A stretch of DNA of 64,000 nucleotides from Niastella caeni (GCF_004834005.1 NZ_STFF01000002.1:1-64000), one strand, 5' to 3'; numbered from the stretch's first letter, positions 1-8,943 are shown. The notes: generated from the sequence alone by a model not told the origin. Made by a program: numbers and translations.

Positions 1-126
1 TGCAGCTTACAGCTTGCAGCTTACAGCTTGCAGCTTACAGCTTGCAGCTTACAGCTTGCAGCTTACAGCTTGCAGCTTACAGCTTGCAGCTTACAGCTTG
101 CAGCTTACAGCTTGCAGCTTACAGCT
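1..126. repeat. 14-bp tandem repeat, about nine copies
   Basis: The first 126 bases are an almost perfect tandem array of the 14-mer TGCAGCTTACAGCT. The array reaches the window edge, so its full length is unknown. The same word family (GCAGCTTGCAGCTT) reappears at about 2866-2896 and 43293-43319, also between genes. An open reading frame through it only translates the repeat and is not a gene. Confidence 0.97.
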
Positions 127-132
127 TTAATT

Positions 133-573
133 CTATTTTACCGTTTGTTTCAATTTTTCAACAACCTCTGTTGGTATGGCAGTAACTTTCTTTTTACTGT
201 AATCATAACAAACCATACCGGTTTTGGCAACGGCTACCAGTTGTGTGGCATCGCCTGATCTCTTTTCGAGTTTATAATACAGGTCGAAAGATATTTTGGA
301 AAGATCGCCGGCCACTACAGAGGCAATAACTTCATCGCCATAGAACAATTCACTTTTGAATTCAATGGCTACATCGCTCATAATGAGCCCAACCCCAGCC
401 AGGTTCAGTTCGCCATAGCCTAATTGTTGCAGGTATTGTACGCGCACTTCATGGATCATGGAGAGAATGGTATCGTTACCCACATGATTGCCATAATTGA
501 GGTCGGTAATGCGCACCGGGATAGTTGTAGAGAAAGCAAAATGTTCGGGGAGTTCTACTTTAATTCTGGCCAT
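133..573 (-). CDS. Acyl-CoA thioesterase, 4HBT hotdog family
   Basis: This 146-residue protein has the length and pattern of single-domain hotdog thioesterases, which hydrolyse acyl-CoA thioesters in the cytoplasm. The active-site region RITDLNYGNHVGN (residues 21-33) contains the conserved Asp24 and the GNHV turn of the 4-hydroxybenzoyl-CoA thioesterase family. The hydrophobic C-terminal strand pattern (LVAVAKTGMVCYD) also fits. The substrate cannot be told from sequence. The gene ends seven bases after the 14-bp tandem array. The next gene upstream on this strand is the anti-sigma-like gene, with a CT-rich repeat gap (about 590-660) between them, so an operon is uncertain. Confidence 0.85.
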   Translation of the reverse strand: MARIKVELPEHFAFSTTIPVRITDLNYGNHVGNDTILSMIHEVRVQYLQQLGYGELNLAGVGLIMSDVAIEFKSELFYGDEVIASVVAGDLSKISFDLYYKLEKRSGDATQLVAVAKTGMVCYDYSKKKVTAIPTEVVEKLKQTVK

Positions 574-659
574 GCTGCGAAATTATCCTTTTATTTCTCA
601 TTCTACCTTCAACTTCCCCTTTCTCATTCCTCATTCTTCATTTCTGATTCTTCATTTCT

Positions 660-1607
660 CTATTGATCATCCTCTTCCATCAGGAGGTCTTTCAGCTCCA
701 GGATGTCGGTAAAGCTGGTGGCAGTAGGAATTAAAGAGGCCTGGTTCATGAATTTTTCTTTCCATTCGCTGAAACGGATCCGCCACAGGCTGTTTTCCTG
801 CATCATAAAATCAAAATAATCCTGCGGTTCCACATCATCGTTCAAGGTGCTGATGATATGCAGGAACTTGGAAGAGATACGCGTTTGTTGCCCATTGGGG
901 CTGGTAATGGTTATATAACAATCATCGGGAGACGTGATAAGCTTTTTATCCAGGATCACCTGCCCGTTGGCATCGCGAATGAGCGGCGCTTCAACGGTAG
1001 GATTGTTGTTTTCGGTAAATTCAACGGCCTTGTCTTCATCAACACCTGCATAGCTGGTGGCAATAGGTTGATAATCGTAAAAAGCAGTACGGCGGGTGCG
1101 GTTCCTGGTACCGAATCGGGCGTTTATCATGCCGGCATCTGTAGTTGATAATGAAGCGAGTGGCTTATGATCAATTGACTCCACCGGCCGCTCATCGATT
1201 TCCGTATCGGCTGCCGGGGTCCTGCTTTGTGCAGGTGAACTATTATGAACAGTTGAAGTATTCGTTGTTTTTCCGGCAACGCTGCCTTCGTCTGCGTTAT
1301 TGGTCTTGTCTAAAAAGTACCAGGCGCCCAGGGTAAGTAATACCATGGCCGCGGCGGCTACCGTTTTGCGAACGGACAACGAAATAAGCTTGCCTTCTTT
1401 TTTGGCTGATTCCTGTTGGGGTAAATGCGCGGCTATTTTTTGCCAGGCGCCGGCAGGCGGAGGTACTGAAAGATCAAACATCTTTTGAGCAACCGGGGTT
1501 TCCTCAGCGTCAAATTCAGTATTCAGTCTCGCCGCAATATCGGGCCAAACTTCCGGTGGAGGGGTTACTTCCAGGTTGAACAGTGTATGTTTAATATTCG
1601 TTGCCAT
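660..1607 (-). CDS. Putative membrane anti-sigma factor
   Basis: This 315-residue protein has one predicted membrane helix at residues 82-99, with a cytosolic N terminus and a long outer region rich in Ser/Thr. The N-terminal part holds a duplicated motif: LEVTPPPEVWPDIAARLN at 12-29 and LSVPPPAGAWQKIAAHL at 46-62. It starts one base after the stop of the ECF sigma gene, so the two are probably translationally coupled. Gene order and topology suggest a sigma-binding regulator, but I see no classical zinc anti-sigma motif (HxxxCxxC) and no FecR domain. The duplicated motif may be the sigma-binding part, which is inference. The product could instead be an unrelated membrane protein of a sigma operon. 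Confidence 0.6.
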   Translation of the reverse strand: MATNIKHTLFNLEVTPPPEVWPDIAARLNTEFDAEETPVAQKMFDLSVPPPAGAWQKIAAHLPQQESAKKEGKLISLSVRKTVAAAAMVLLTLGAWYFLDKTNNADEGSVAGKTTNTSTVHNSSPAQSRTPAADTEIDERPVESIDHKPLASLSTTDAGMINARFGTRNRTRRTAFYDYQPIATSYAGVDEDKAVEFTENNNPTVEAPLIRDANGQVILDKKLITSPDDCYITITSPNGQQTRISSKFLHIISTLNDDVEPQDYFDFMMQENSLWRIRFSEWKEKFMNQASLIPTATSFTDILELKDLLMEEDDQ

Positions 1608-1608
1608 A

Positions 1609-2187
1609 TTACCGGGTGTAGGATTTTTGCGTATCGCTTAAATATTGGGCTACTTTTTTCTGTAAAACGCTTTTGGCGCGCGCCAATTGTGATTTACTGG
1701 TTCCTTCGCTAATACCAAGCATATCGCCAATCTCTTTATGCGAATACCCTTCTACCACATACAGGTTAAATACTGTTCGGTAGCCGGGTGATAATTCCTG
1801 AACAATTTTAATGATGTCTTTTTCAGCCAGGTTTTCAAGGGCCGTTATGTCGGTATCTTCAATGGTGCCTTCCTCTTTTTCCGTAACCATCGCCAGTTTG
1901 GTGGATTTTTTACGGAAATGCTCGATGGACGTGTTAACAAATACCCGCCTGATCCAGCCTTCAAAGGAGCCCTCTGCCCTGAAATGGTGTAAATTTCTAT
2001 AAACCTTTATAAAACCTTCCTGCAGCAGATCCTGTGCATCTTCGACATTGCTGGCATATCGCAAACAAACCGCATACATTTTGGGAGAAAAGCGGTGGTA
2101 TAATTCTTCTTGCATACGCCTGTCTCCTGCAATGCATCCTTTTATTAAGTCGGATTCAGAAATGATATAGTTGCTTTTGTGCTCCAA
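1609..2187 (-). CDS. RNA polymerase ECF-type sigma-70 factor
   Basis: This 192-residue protein has the two-domain layout of ECF sigma factors. Region 2 runs through LYHRFSPKMYAVCLRYAS and VEDAQDLLQEGFIKVYRNL to FEGWIRRVFVNTSIEHFRKK, covering core binding and -10 recognition. Region 4 has a helix-turn-helix around YSHKEIGDMLGISEGTSKSQLARAK. It lies 29 bases downstream of rdgB on the same strand and one base ahead of the putative anti-sigma gene. The sigma/anti-sigma order suggests autoregulated signal-responsive transcription. The stimulus and regulon are not visible here. Confidence 0.93.
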   Translation of the reverse strand: MEHKSNYIISESDLIKGCIAGDRRMQEELYHRFSPKMYAVCLRYASNVEDAQDLLQEGFIKVYRNLHHFRAEGSFEGWIRRVFVNTSIEHFRKKSTKLAMVTEKEEGTIEDTDITALENLAEKDIIKIVQELSPGYRTVFNLYVVEGYSHKEIGDMLGISEGTSKSQLARAKSVLQKKVAQYLSDTQKSYTR

Positions 2188-2216
2188 AAAATTTTGTCTG
2201 AATGTTAAGGTTTTAG

Positions 2217-2807
2217 CTATCGTGTCTCTATTACCTGTTGCTGCAAAAATAATACAAGTTTATCAGCCGCTTTTTTGCGGTGGCTGAGCGCATTCTTCTC
2301 GGCCATGGTCATTTCGGCAAAGCTGCGGTTGCTGCCGGCCGGCATAAACACCGGATCGTAGCCGAAACCGCCAGCGCCATGGCGTTCTTTGGCAATGGTT
2401 CCTTCGCATATTCCCTCAAAAAGCCATTCTTTCCCCTGCCATATCAGGGAGATGACCGTGCGGAACCGGGCTTTGCGGTTTTCCCCATTACCCAGCCTGG
2501 TCAATAATTTATCAATATTCTTATCAAAAGTCTTGTCTTCCCCGGCATAGCGGGCGCTTTTTACGCCTGGCTCGCCGTTCAGGGCTTCCACTTCCAGGCC
2601 GGTGTCTTCGCTAAAGCAATGCTGACCGGTTAACTGGTGAATGGTGCGCGATTTTTCGGAAGCGTTTGCTTCCAGCGTATCGTGCGGCTCAGGAATGTCA
2701 ATGTCGATACCGGCCTGTTTCAGGCTGATGATCTCAAGGTCGTTGCCAATGGCCGCCTGAATTTCTTCTACTTTATGCTGATTATTAGTTGCGAATATTA
2801 GTTTCAT
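2217..2807 (-). CDS. rdgB: dITP/XTP pyrophosphatase (RdgB/HAM1 family)
   Basis: This enzyme hydrolyses non-canonical purine nucleoside triphosphates (dITP, XTP, ITP) to monophosphates, keeping deaminated bases out of DNA and RNA. The start ATG at 2805-2807 gives MKLIFATNNQHKVEEIQ, the family's usual N terminus with the substrate-binding TNNxxK motif, and a normal length of 196 residues. An in-frame extension to 2921 reads through low-complexity repeat DNA and is rejected. Further conserved blocks are SEDTGLEV, GYDPVF and the C-terminal SHRKKA. It is followed at 29 bases by the ECF sigma gene, so the two may share a transcript. Confidence 0.95.
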   Translation of the reverse strand: MKLIFATNNQHKVEEIQAAIGNDLEIISLKQAGIDIDIPEPHDTLEANASEKSRTIHQLTGQHCFSEDTGLEVEALNGEPGVKSARYAGEDKTFDKNIDKLLTRLGNGENRKARFRTVISLIWQGKEWLFEGICEGTIAKERHGAGGFGYDPVFMPAGSNRSFAEMTMAEKNALSHRKKAADKLVLFLQQQVIETR

Positions 2808-2820
2808 GATGATGGTCAAT

Positions 2821-3056
2821 AAACAATTTGTAATAGACAATTGGCAAGGGTGGCTCATGAAAAAGGCTGCAAGCTTCAAGCCGAAAGCTGCAGGCAGATA
2901 CAGCTCATGATAATCGTTCAATCTGGCACTTTCTGCTCCTTACTTCTGTATTCACTTCAACATTCGACATTGGATATTCGATATTCAATATTCGATATTC
3001 GACATACCTCTGCCTTCCCTTTCTCATTCCTTATTTTTAATTTTTCATTTCTCATT
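2821..3056. repeat. Intergenic short-word repeats
   Basis: The gap between rdgB and the next gene holds several degenerate word repeats: AATTTGTAATAGACAATTGG, GCTGCAAGCTT...AAAGCTGCAG, a run of TTCGACATT/GATATTCGATATTC/GATATTCGACAT words (about 2958-3005) and CTCATT/TTTTCATTTCTCATT words (about 3020-3057). The TATTCGA words are partly self-complementary. Confidence 0.8.
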
Positions 3057-3662
3057 TCAAAGAAACATCCGTTTAAGACAATCCCACAACTTCCTTTTCA
3101 TCCCTTTCGCTTCTTCTGTTTCCAGGTTGAGCTGGCCGAGCGACGGCGTGTACAGGTAAGTGGTTCCGGCATATGCCTGCTCTTTAAATGGCGGAAAACT
3201 GATAGGCAATTGAATAACGCCCGGTTCTACCCCAAATAATAACAGGTATTTTGGCTGTAATTGCATTTTTATTCTTTCAATGGCAATAGCTGTGGTGGCA
3301 TGGTTAACTATTGCCACATCGGCCATATTCAGTTTACAGGCGCCCAGCATTTTCGTAAGAAATTGCAGATCTGCCTCGGGAACAAAAACGTCGTTCGGGC
3401 AATTTACCACTACAGTGATCTGCTTTTTATTATTTCCTAAGATTTTATAGGCAACCGGCTGTTCAGCAGTTTTTGCCGGCGGCGGTTCTTTAACCGGCGG
3501 GGTTTCTGCAACCGATTCTGCAACAGGTGTTTTTGTAACAGGTTGTTGTTCAGCCACTATGTGAGGCTCCGACCTGCTTATGGGACCTTCCGGCTCAATC
3601 AGCGTTTGCCGGTACAGGTCCGCGATCACAAAATCGGGTAATTTTATATTGGTTAAGCTCAT
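3057..3662 (-). CDS. Uncharacterised protein
   Basis: I do not recognise a named family in this 201-residue protein. Residues 1-30 are followed by a Pro/Thr/Val/Glu-rich linker (about 38-70, with VAETPPVKEPPPAK), then a compact C-terminal domain of about 130 residues starting near ILGNNKKQITVVVNC. This has an alternating beta/alpha pattern (QLQPKYLLLFGVEPG, IAIERIKMQL), contains VVNCPNDVF and ends in the basic helix GMKRKLWDCLKRMFL. There is no signal peptide or membrane helix, so it is probably cytosolic. It could be an accessory subunit of a larger complex, such as a uracil-DNA-glycosylase-like fold or a polymerase III psi-like role, but I cannot support either. Confidence 0.7.
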   Translation of the reverse strand: MSLTNIKLPDFVIADLYRQTLIEPEGPISRSEPHIVAEQQPVTKTPVAESVAETPPVKEPPPAKTAEQPVAYKILGNNKKQITVVVNCPNDVFVPEADLQFLTKMLGACKLNMADVAIVNHATTAIAIERIKMQLQPKYLLLFGVEPGVIQLPISFPPFKEQAYAGTTYLYTPSLGQLNLETEEAKGMKRKLWDCLKRMFL

Positions 3663-3740
3663 TTTCTACAAGGTATTCTTAATCAAACAAATATCAATTC
3701 ATGGGCCTGAATTGCTTTACGAACGATTGTTAGTAATTTA

Positions 3741-3772
3741 TTTGACGGCCACGAACTTTATTTGTTTATTTG
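3741..3772 (+). promoter_or_regulatory. Probable ilvE promoter
   Basis: TTTG at 3741-3744 and TTTATTTG at 3765-3772 are 20 bases apart, close to the Bacteroidota -33/-7 consensus (TTTG/TAnnTTTG). Transcription would begin near 3779, 15 bases before the ATG at 3794. This argues against the upstream TTG start at 3770. Confidence 0.5.
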
Positions 3773-3793
3773 CGGCTCAAAAATACATGGTTT

Positions 3794-4858
3794 ATGGTAG
3801 AAGCTTATAGTATCCCTGTTACAAAAATTGAGCGTAGCAGATTGCCGGGTGTTAAACTCGAAAACATTCCTTTTGGAAGAACTTTTACAGATCACATGCT
3901 GGAGGCGGATTATGAAAATGGCGAGTGGAAGAATGTGGAGATCAAACCGTATCAGCCATTGGTGATCAGTCCGTCGCTGGCTGCCCTGCATTACGGCCAG
4001 GCTATATTTGAAGGTATTAAAGCTTATAAAAACAGCGCCGGGGAATCATTTATTTTCAGGCCATATGATAATTATAAACGATTCAATTTGTCGGCCGCCC
4101 GTATGGAAATGCCTGCGGTACCCGAAGATATTTTCATGGAAGGCATGCGGCAACTGGTAGCGCTGGATAGTAACTGGATCCCGGCTCTGCACGACCATTC
4201 CCTGTATATCCGTCCGTTCATGTTCTCATCCGATGAAATGATCGGCGTACGGCCTTCAGAAAATTATAAGTTTCTCATTATACTGGCGCCAACGGGCCCA
4301 TACTACAGCGCGCCCATGCGCATTTATGTAGAAGAAAAATATACCCGCGCCGCACCGGGTGGGGTAGGGCAGGCTAAAGCCGCCGGTAATTATGGCTCTT
4401 CCATGTATGTAACGGCCCAGGCTAAAAAGCAGGGGTACGACCAGGTATTATGGACAGATGTGTATGAGCACAAATATGTGCAGGAGATAGGCACCATGAA
4501 TGTATTTTTTGTGATTGGCGATACCGCTGTTACGCCCGACCTGAGCTCAGGAACGATCCTGGCCGGGGTTACCCGCGATAGCGTAATGACGATACTGGAA
4601 GAAATGGGATTGAAGGTGGAAGAAAAACCGGTATCAGTTGATATGCTGATGGAAGCTTATAAGGCCGGTACCCTGCGTGAGGTGTTCGGGACCGGAACGG
4701 CGGCTACCGTATCGCTGATCCGCGAATTGAAGTATAAAGACTTTGTGATGACCTTCGACACCGCTAAATGGACCGTTACTCCTGAAATTAAAAACCGCCT
4801 GGATGCCATCCGTGAAGGGCATGCGGCGGATAAGTTCGGCTGGATGTTCAAGGTGTAA
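3794..4858 (+). CDS. ilvE: Branched-chain amino acid aminotransferase
   Basis: This PLP enzyme of fold type IV transfers amino groups between glutamate and the 2-oxo acids of Leu, Ile and Val. The 354-residue protein has the class-II BCAT layout: ALHYGQAIFEGIKAYK near residues 64-79, the PLP lysine in QAKAAGNYGSS (Lys195), the EIGTMNVFFV motif and a phosphate-binding GTGTAATVS near the C terminus. The ATG at 3794 was preferred because the in-frame TTG at 3770 lies in the probable -7 box. It is transcribed alone, followed by a strong intrinsic terminator. Confidence 0.95.
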   Translation: MVEAYSIPVTKIERSRLPGVKLENIPFGRTFTDHMLEADYENGEWKNVEIKPYQPLVISPSLAALHYGQAIFEGIKAYKNSAGESFIFRPYDNYKRFNLSAARMEMPAVPEDIFMEGMRQLVALDSNWIPALHDHSLYIRPFMFSSDEMIGVRPSENYKFLIILAPTGPYYSAPMRIYVEEKYTRAAPGGVGQAKAAGNYGSSMYVTAQAKKQGYDQVLWTDVYEHKYVQEIGTMNVFFVIGDTAVTPDLSSGTILAGVTRDSVMTILEEMGLKVEEKPVSVDMLMEAYKAGTLREVFGTGTAATVSLIRELKYKDFVMTFDTAKWTVTPEIKNRLDAIREGHAADKFGWMFKV

Positions 4859-4897
4859 GCGCCGGGGTTCAAAAGTTCAATAAATTTAAAAAGATAG

Positions 4898-4928
4898 GAC
4901 AGGCCTCCTTCGGGAGGTCTGTTTTTTT
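4898..4928 (+). terminator. Intrinsic terminator after ilvE
   Basis: The stem GACAGGCCTCC/GGAGGTCTGTT has a TTCG loop and is followed by a run of seven T. Confidence 0.93.
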
Positions 4929-5030
4929 ATGTTTTTTGGGTGTTTTACGAGGTAAAACACCTGTTTTTCAACTTATTTTGCACACTTCGGCACATAAAAT
5001 TCAATATCCCTGAAAATCTAACCCGATTTT

Positions 5031-5061
5031 TTTGGTTATAAAATTAATCCGCTTAACTTTG
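5031..5061 (+). promoter_or_regulatory. str operon promoter (rpsL)
   Basis: TTTG at 5031-5034 and TAACTTTG at 5054-5061 are 19 bases apart, an exact match to the Bacteroidota sigma consensus. It lies 25 bases ahead of the rpsL ATG. Confidence 0.85.
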
Positions 5062-5086
5062 CCGTCCCAAAATCAAAAGGTTCAGA

Positions 5087-5467
5087 ATGCCTACTATACA
5101 ACAATTGGTAAGAAAAGGAAGAGAAATCATCAAGGCTAAAAGTAAATCCAGGGCTTTAGACTCCTGTCCTTTCCGTCGTGGTGTGTGCACCCGTGTATAT
5201 ACAACCACTCCGAAGAAGCCTAACTCGGCTTTGCGTAAAGTGGCCAAAGTACGTTTAACAAACAAAGTTGAGGTAATTGCCTATATACCCGGTGAAGGTC
5301 ACAACCTGCAAGAGCACTCAATTGTGCTGGTGCGCGGTGGTCGTGTGAAGGATTTACCAGGTGTACGTTACCACATTGTTCGCGGTAGCCTGGATACTGC
5401 GGGTGTTAAAGACCGTAAACAAAGCCGTTCTAAATACGGAACTAAAAAGGAAAAGGCTAAAAAATAA
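5087..5467 (+). CDS. rpsL: 30S ribosomal protein S12
   Basis: S12 sits at the decoding centre of the 30S subunit and controls accuracy. The 126-residue protein contains the universal block [21 protein letters not shown] and [16 protein letters not shown]. Lys43 and Lys88, the usual positions of streptomycin-resistance changes, are both wild type. The lysine-rich C terminus ([11 protein letters not shown]) is ordinary. It is the first gene of a short str operon with rpsG 30 bases downstream and a consensus promoter upstream; fusA is not next, as it usually is. Confidence 0.98.
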   Translation: MPTIQQLVRKGREIIKAKSKSRALDSCPFRRGVCTRVYTTTPKKPNSALRKVAKVRLTNKVEVIAYIPGEGHNLQEHSIVLVRGGRVKDLPGVRYHIVRGSLDTAGVKDRKQSRSKYGTKKEKAKK

Positions 5468-5497
5468 TTAGTACTACAGTTCTACAAATCTTTATAA

Positions 5498-5965
5498 ATG
5501 AGGAAGACAAAAGCCAAAAAAATTCCCTTAGCGCCTGATGCAAGGTATAATGATGTGATGGTTACCAGGTTTATCAATAACCTGATGTGGGAAGGTAAAA
5601 AGAACACTGCTTTCAATATATTCTACGACGCATTGGATCGGGTTGCTAAAACAACCGGTGAAAATGGGTACGAAATATGGAAAAAAGCGCTGAACAATGT
5701 TACGCCTGCTGTAGAAGTACGCAGCCGTAGAATTGGTGGTGCAACTTTCCAGATCCCTGCTGAAGTTCGTGCTGAAAGGAAAGTTTCTCTGAGCATGAAG
5801 TGGTTGATCCGCTATAGCCGCGATCGTAATGGTCGTAGCATGGCTGAAAAACTGGCTAACGAAATCGTTGCTGCCAGCAAAGGTGAAGGTGGTGCTTTCA
5901 AAAAGAAAGAAGACACGCACCGTATGGCTGAAGCTAACAAGGCTTTTGCACACTTCCGCGTATAA
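5498..5965 (+). CDS. rpsG: 30S ribosomal protein S7
   Basis: S7 nucleates assembly of the 30S head and contacts tRNA at the E site. The 155-residue length is standard. Family blocks are MRKTKAKK at the N terminus, [22 protein letters not shown], and [16 protein letters not shown]. The C terminus [13 protein letters not shown] is typical of bacterial S7. It is cotranscribed with rpsL and ends at a strong terminator, so here the str operon is only rpsL-rpsG. Confidence 0.98.
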   Translation: MRKTKAKKIPLAPDARYNDVMVTRFINNLMWEGKKNTAFNIFYDALDRVAKTTGENGYEIWKKALNNVTPAVEVRSRRIGGATFQIPAEVRAERKVSLSMKWLIRYSRDRNGRSMAEKLANEIVAASKGEGGAFKKKEDTHRMAEANKAFAHFRV

Positions 5966-5991
5966 CACGTTAAGTACATCTTACCATATAC

Positions 5992-6018
5992 AACCCACCG
6001 GTTTCCCGGTGGGTTTTT
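5992..6018 (+). terminator. Intrinsic terminator after rpsG
   Basis: The stem AACCCACCGG/CCGGTGGGTT is perfect, with a TTTC-type loop and a T tail. It separates rpsG from the convergent subtilase gene. Confidence 0.93.
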
Positions 6019-6166
6019 TAGTTTGTTCGAAAGACAGTATACCTATTTATTGGCCAATTAGAGTTTTTGTAAATTGCTTAAATCCCGTAGCCGGCAGTTG
6101 TATTTGCTTTTATTTTAGCTTTCAGCTGTATTCGCGTAAAGCGCCATCTTGCCAATTGCTAATTGC

Positions 6167-8788
6167 CTATTGAATCATCACCTTTCCCGAATAATCCTTC
6201 TTCCCATTCTTCTGAATAAGTATAAAGTAAATACCGCTTTTGAGGCCAGGTAAAGGAATTGATTCGGCTGTTTGCGTTAGCCGGTATTGCAATACTTTTT
6301 GCCCCATGGTATTGTACAAAAGCAAATGCGTGTTTTGCGGCTCTTCTTTGGTAAGCACCCATAACGTGCTGGTTGCTTTTACCGGGTTAGGGAAAATAAT
6401 ATAGCGGGTAGTTAAGAAGTAATAGATGCTTTGCGGGTCACTGTAAATGATCTTGCCATTGGTTAGTTCAATCTTTACGCGATACGTATTCACGCCATCA
6501 GCCAGGTTCTTATCATTTAACTGGAAAGAAAGCGAGGTAACCGGTTGAAAAGCCTGCAACAGCTGGTATCCTTTGCCGGTCAGCTTTTCAAACGATATGC
6601 TTTTTACGTTATAAGCGGTACCGATCTCTGCCGTAAGCAAACCTGTATTTTCATCTTCAAGATCAACGAGAAAACTCTTCAGGTAGCAGTCAACGCCCTG
6701 CGTTTGATAATTGATGGTGTAGGCCTTCAGGCCATGGCGATTGCCGATCACCGGCGCTACCGTGTACCATAACAAGTTGCCGGGCTGGCGAATGATGAGG
6801 CTGGTATCGGCAGAAGTGAGTAGGGGCTGCAGGTATTTTTCACCCAACCGGTATACTGTATAGTTATTAACACCGGGAACTTTGTCCCAGTAGATCATTG
6901 CTGAATCCGGGCAATTAAACCCAACCATTAGCGGCAGTACGGAAGAGATGGTAAAAGTGTCGGACGTAAAGGTTTGGCCGTTGATGGTCATGCGTAATAA
7001 GGCGGTTTGAAAGGTATCGGGCGCCGGCCAGTAAGCACTGCCTGCGGCCAACGGTGTGGCGTTATTGATCGTTTGCCAGCTCACGCCTTTGTTCACGCTG
7101 TATTGCAGCAAACCGGTGTTTGTATTAAAACTGGAAGACCAGCGAACCAAATTATTTTCACCGCCTTTAACATAATCTACCGAAACCGGGAACTGCCATT
7201 GAAACTGATCGGCAGCAGTTACCTGCCAGGCTATAAAAAAGAGCTGGCTGCCCGTAGGCACTGCGAACCCTTTTACCCTGATGGTATATGTTCCCACAGC
7301 GGGGTTATCAATGGTGATCTGTTCTACATTGTTAAGTGTATCTTTTTTTCGAACGGCCGGCAACAGCAACGAATCAATAATAGGCGCCGCACTTAACACC
7401 CAGGGTTGCCAAACCTGCCCGTTGCCGTTATTCACCAATTCTATATCCAGGTCGTTCACCAGGGCTTTGGGCGCATTGGCAATGGCGGCTGGATCCGTCC
7501 AGCATAAGGTTAATTTCAACTGCCGGATGTTTGCCGCAACCGGTAAAGAAAATGTTTGCGTACCACCCTGTGCTACCGACCCGGAAAAATATTGATCATT
7601 CACCAGGCATTGCAGCGCTTTATAGGAATTTAAGCTACCATAGCCCGACAGGTAATCAGGGCCCTTAGTTCCTCTGTCATCAGCGCTATTAACCAGCGCG
7701 GCCTTTACCAATGAAGCCGGGGGCAGGGAACCGCTGTTTTTTTCTTTGTAGAACTGTTGTAATAAAAGCACCGCTCCCGAAGTATGCGCAGCAGCGCCGG
7801 AGCTGCCATCTTCCCCAAAGGCAATTAATTCAGGTTTTATGCGACCATCATACGCGGGACCGCGGGAACTTAGCACAGCCACGTTGCCGAACGAGTCGGT
7901 AGCGCCAACCGTAAGAATATTCTTGGCCATTTTAAAACTACCGGTAATATTGGCCATGTTGTTAATGCCTGCATAGAGACCGGTACCGGTTTGGTTGCCC
8001 GAATTTCCTGAAGAAAAAACATGCAGCAATCCGGGATTGTTGATGATGCTGGCATCATAAGCAGCCGCATCGGCACCATAATAATTTTCAAGGCCGGTAC
8101 CGTAAGAATGGTTTTGTGCAGAAATGCCATACTGTTTGTAGGCATTATCGGTATCGGGCAACAGATTGGTGAAGTTGGAAGAAACGATAGATGCGGCAGG
8201 TACAACACCACTGCCGGTATAAAAAGAATTTTCTCCGCCCGCAATGATCGTAGCCATATAAGAGGCATGCGATGAAATGGAATTGGAACTGAGTGGGGTT
8301 GAGATATACCGGCCTCTGAAATCGATGTCGGTGGTATCGGGTTTGTTTTCTTTTATGGATACAACGAGGTTGCTACCGGTAAGCTGTGGGAACCGGCTGT
8401 GGACCAGGTTGATGGTATTTAGGCTGTTATCGAACGAACCGATGGCCAGTTCTTCATGCGGCTGGCGCGGAACATCTACAAAACGAACGAAGGGCAATGT
8501 CAATACCTGTGAGTGAATGATGGCCCCCTTTGCAGAAACCACCAATAAACCACCCGTGCGTTCCTCCAGGATGCGAACAGGAATGCGTTGCTGGGTAAAA
8601 TATTTTCTGGCAGAATCGATATTGGAAGTCACTATCCAGAATACCTGTTCCTGTTTGTTGGTTAACAGCTTTATATTATTTTGTAACACTGGCGACAACT
8701 TGCGATCTGGCAGTATAACAACAGGTTGAGCCTGTACCAACTGTACGGTTAAAGAAAGGATAAGCAGCAGAAGCCCGGTTTGTTTCAT
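6167..8788 (-). CDS. Secreted subtilisin-like (S8) peptidase with T9SS sorting domain
   Basis: The ATG at 8786-8788 gives a clear signal peptide (MKQTGLLLLILSLTVQLVQAQ) and a protein of 873 residues; the longer frame to 8854 lacks one. The S8 catalytic domain has His174 in SSHASYMATIIAG, the oxyanion Asn262 in FSSGNSG and Ser330 in GSSGAAAHTSG. At the place of the usual catalytic Asp, the motif VVSIKENKPDTTDIDF appears to put Glu147. A middle region of beta-sandwich type follows, and the last 80 or so residues (IIFPNPVKATSTLWV to GKVMIQ) are a T9SS type A sorting domain. It is predicted to cross the outer membrane by T9SS. It sits between rpsG and fusA on the opposite strand. Confidence 0.92.
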   Translation of the reverse strand: MKQTGLLLLILSLTVQLVQAQPVVILPDRKLSPVLQNNIKLLTNKQEQVFWIVTSNIDSARKYFTQQRIPVRILEERTGGLLVVSAKGAIIHSQVLTLPFVRFVDVPRQPHEELAIGSFDNSLNTINLVHSRFPQLTGSNLVVSIKENKPDTTDIDFRGRYISTPLSSNSISSHASYMATIIAGGENSFYTGSGVVPAASIVSSNFTNLLPDTDNAYKQYGISAQNHSYGTGLENYYGADAAAYDASIINNPGLLHVFSSGNSGNQTGTGLYAGINNMANITGSFKMAKNILTVGATDSFGNVAVLSSRGPAYDGRIKPELIAFGEDGSSGAAAHTSGAVLLLQQFYKEKNSGSLPPASLVKAALVNSADDRGTKGPDYLSGYGSLNSYKALQCLVNDQYFSGSVAQGGTQTFSLPVAANIRQLKLTLCWTDPAAIANAPKALVNDLDIELVNNGNGQVWQPWVLSAAPIIDSLLLPAVRKKDTLNNVEQITIDNPAVGTYTIRVKGFAVPTGSQLFFIAWQVTAADQFQWQFPVSVDYVKGGENNLVRWSSSFNTNTGLLQYSVNKGVSWQTINNATPLAAGSAYWPAPDTFQTALLRMTINGQTFTSDTFTISSVLPLMVGFNCPDSAMIYWDKVPGVNNYTVYRLGEKYLQPLLTSADTSLIIRQPGNLLWYTVAPVIGNRHGLKAYTINYQTQGVDCYLKSFLVDLEDENTGLLTAEIGTAYNVKSISFEKLTGKGYQLLQAFQPVTSLSFQLNDKNLADGVNTYRVKIELTNGKIIYSDPQSIYYFLTTRYIIFPNPVKATSTLWVLTKEEPQNTHLLLYNTMGQKVLQYRLTQTAESIPLPGLKSGIYFILIQKNGKKDYSGKVMIQ

Positions 8789-8943
8789 AATACAATCTAC
8801 AAAATTTGGCATTTCGGGCATTAATAAATAGCCATGAATTGGCGGCGAAAACATCTAACCCTCTCGGGCATCCCAAATTGACCTTGAACAATTTCTTAAT
8901 ACAAAGGCGTAATTATCTCCGGTTTTTGGGTAAAAAGCATTCC

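Noticed and set aside
1..126. CRISPR-like array
   Set aside because: The units are head-to-tail 14-mers with no spacers.
28..258. Open reading frame through the tandem repeat
   Set aside because: The translation is only the repeat unit (QLTACSLQLAAYS) and overlaps the thioesterase gene.
3770..3793. TTG start for ilvE at 3770
   Set aside because: It falls in the probable promoter -7 box, and the ATG at 3794 matches the family N terminus.
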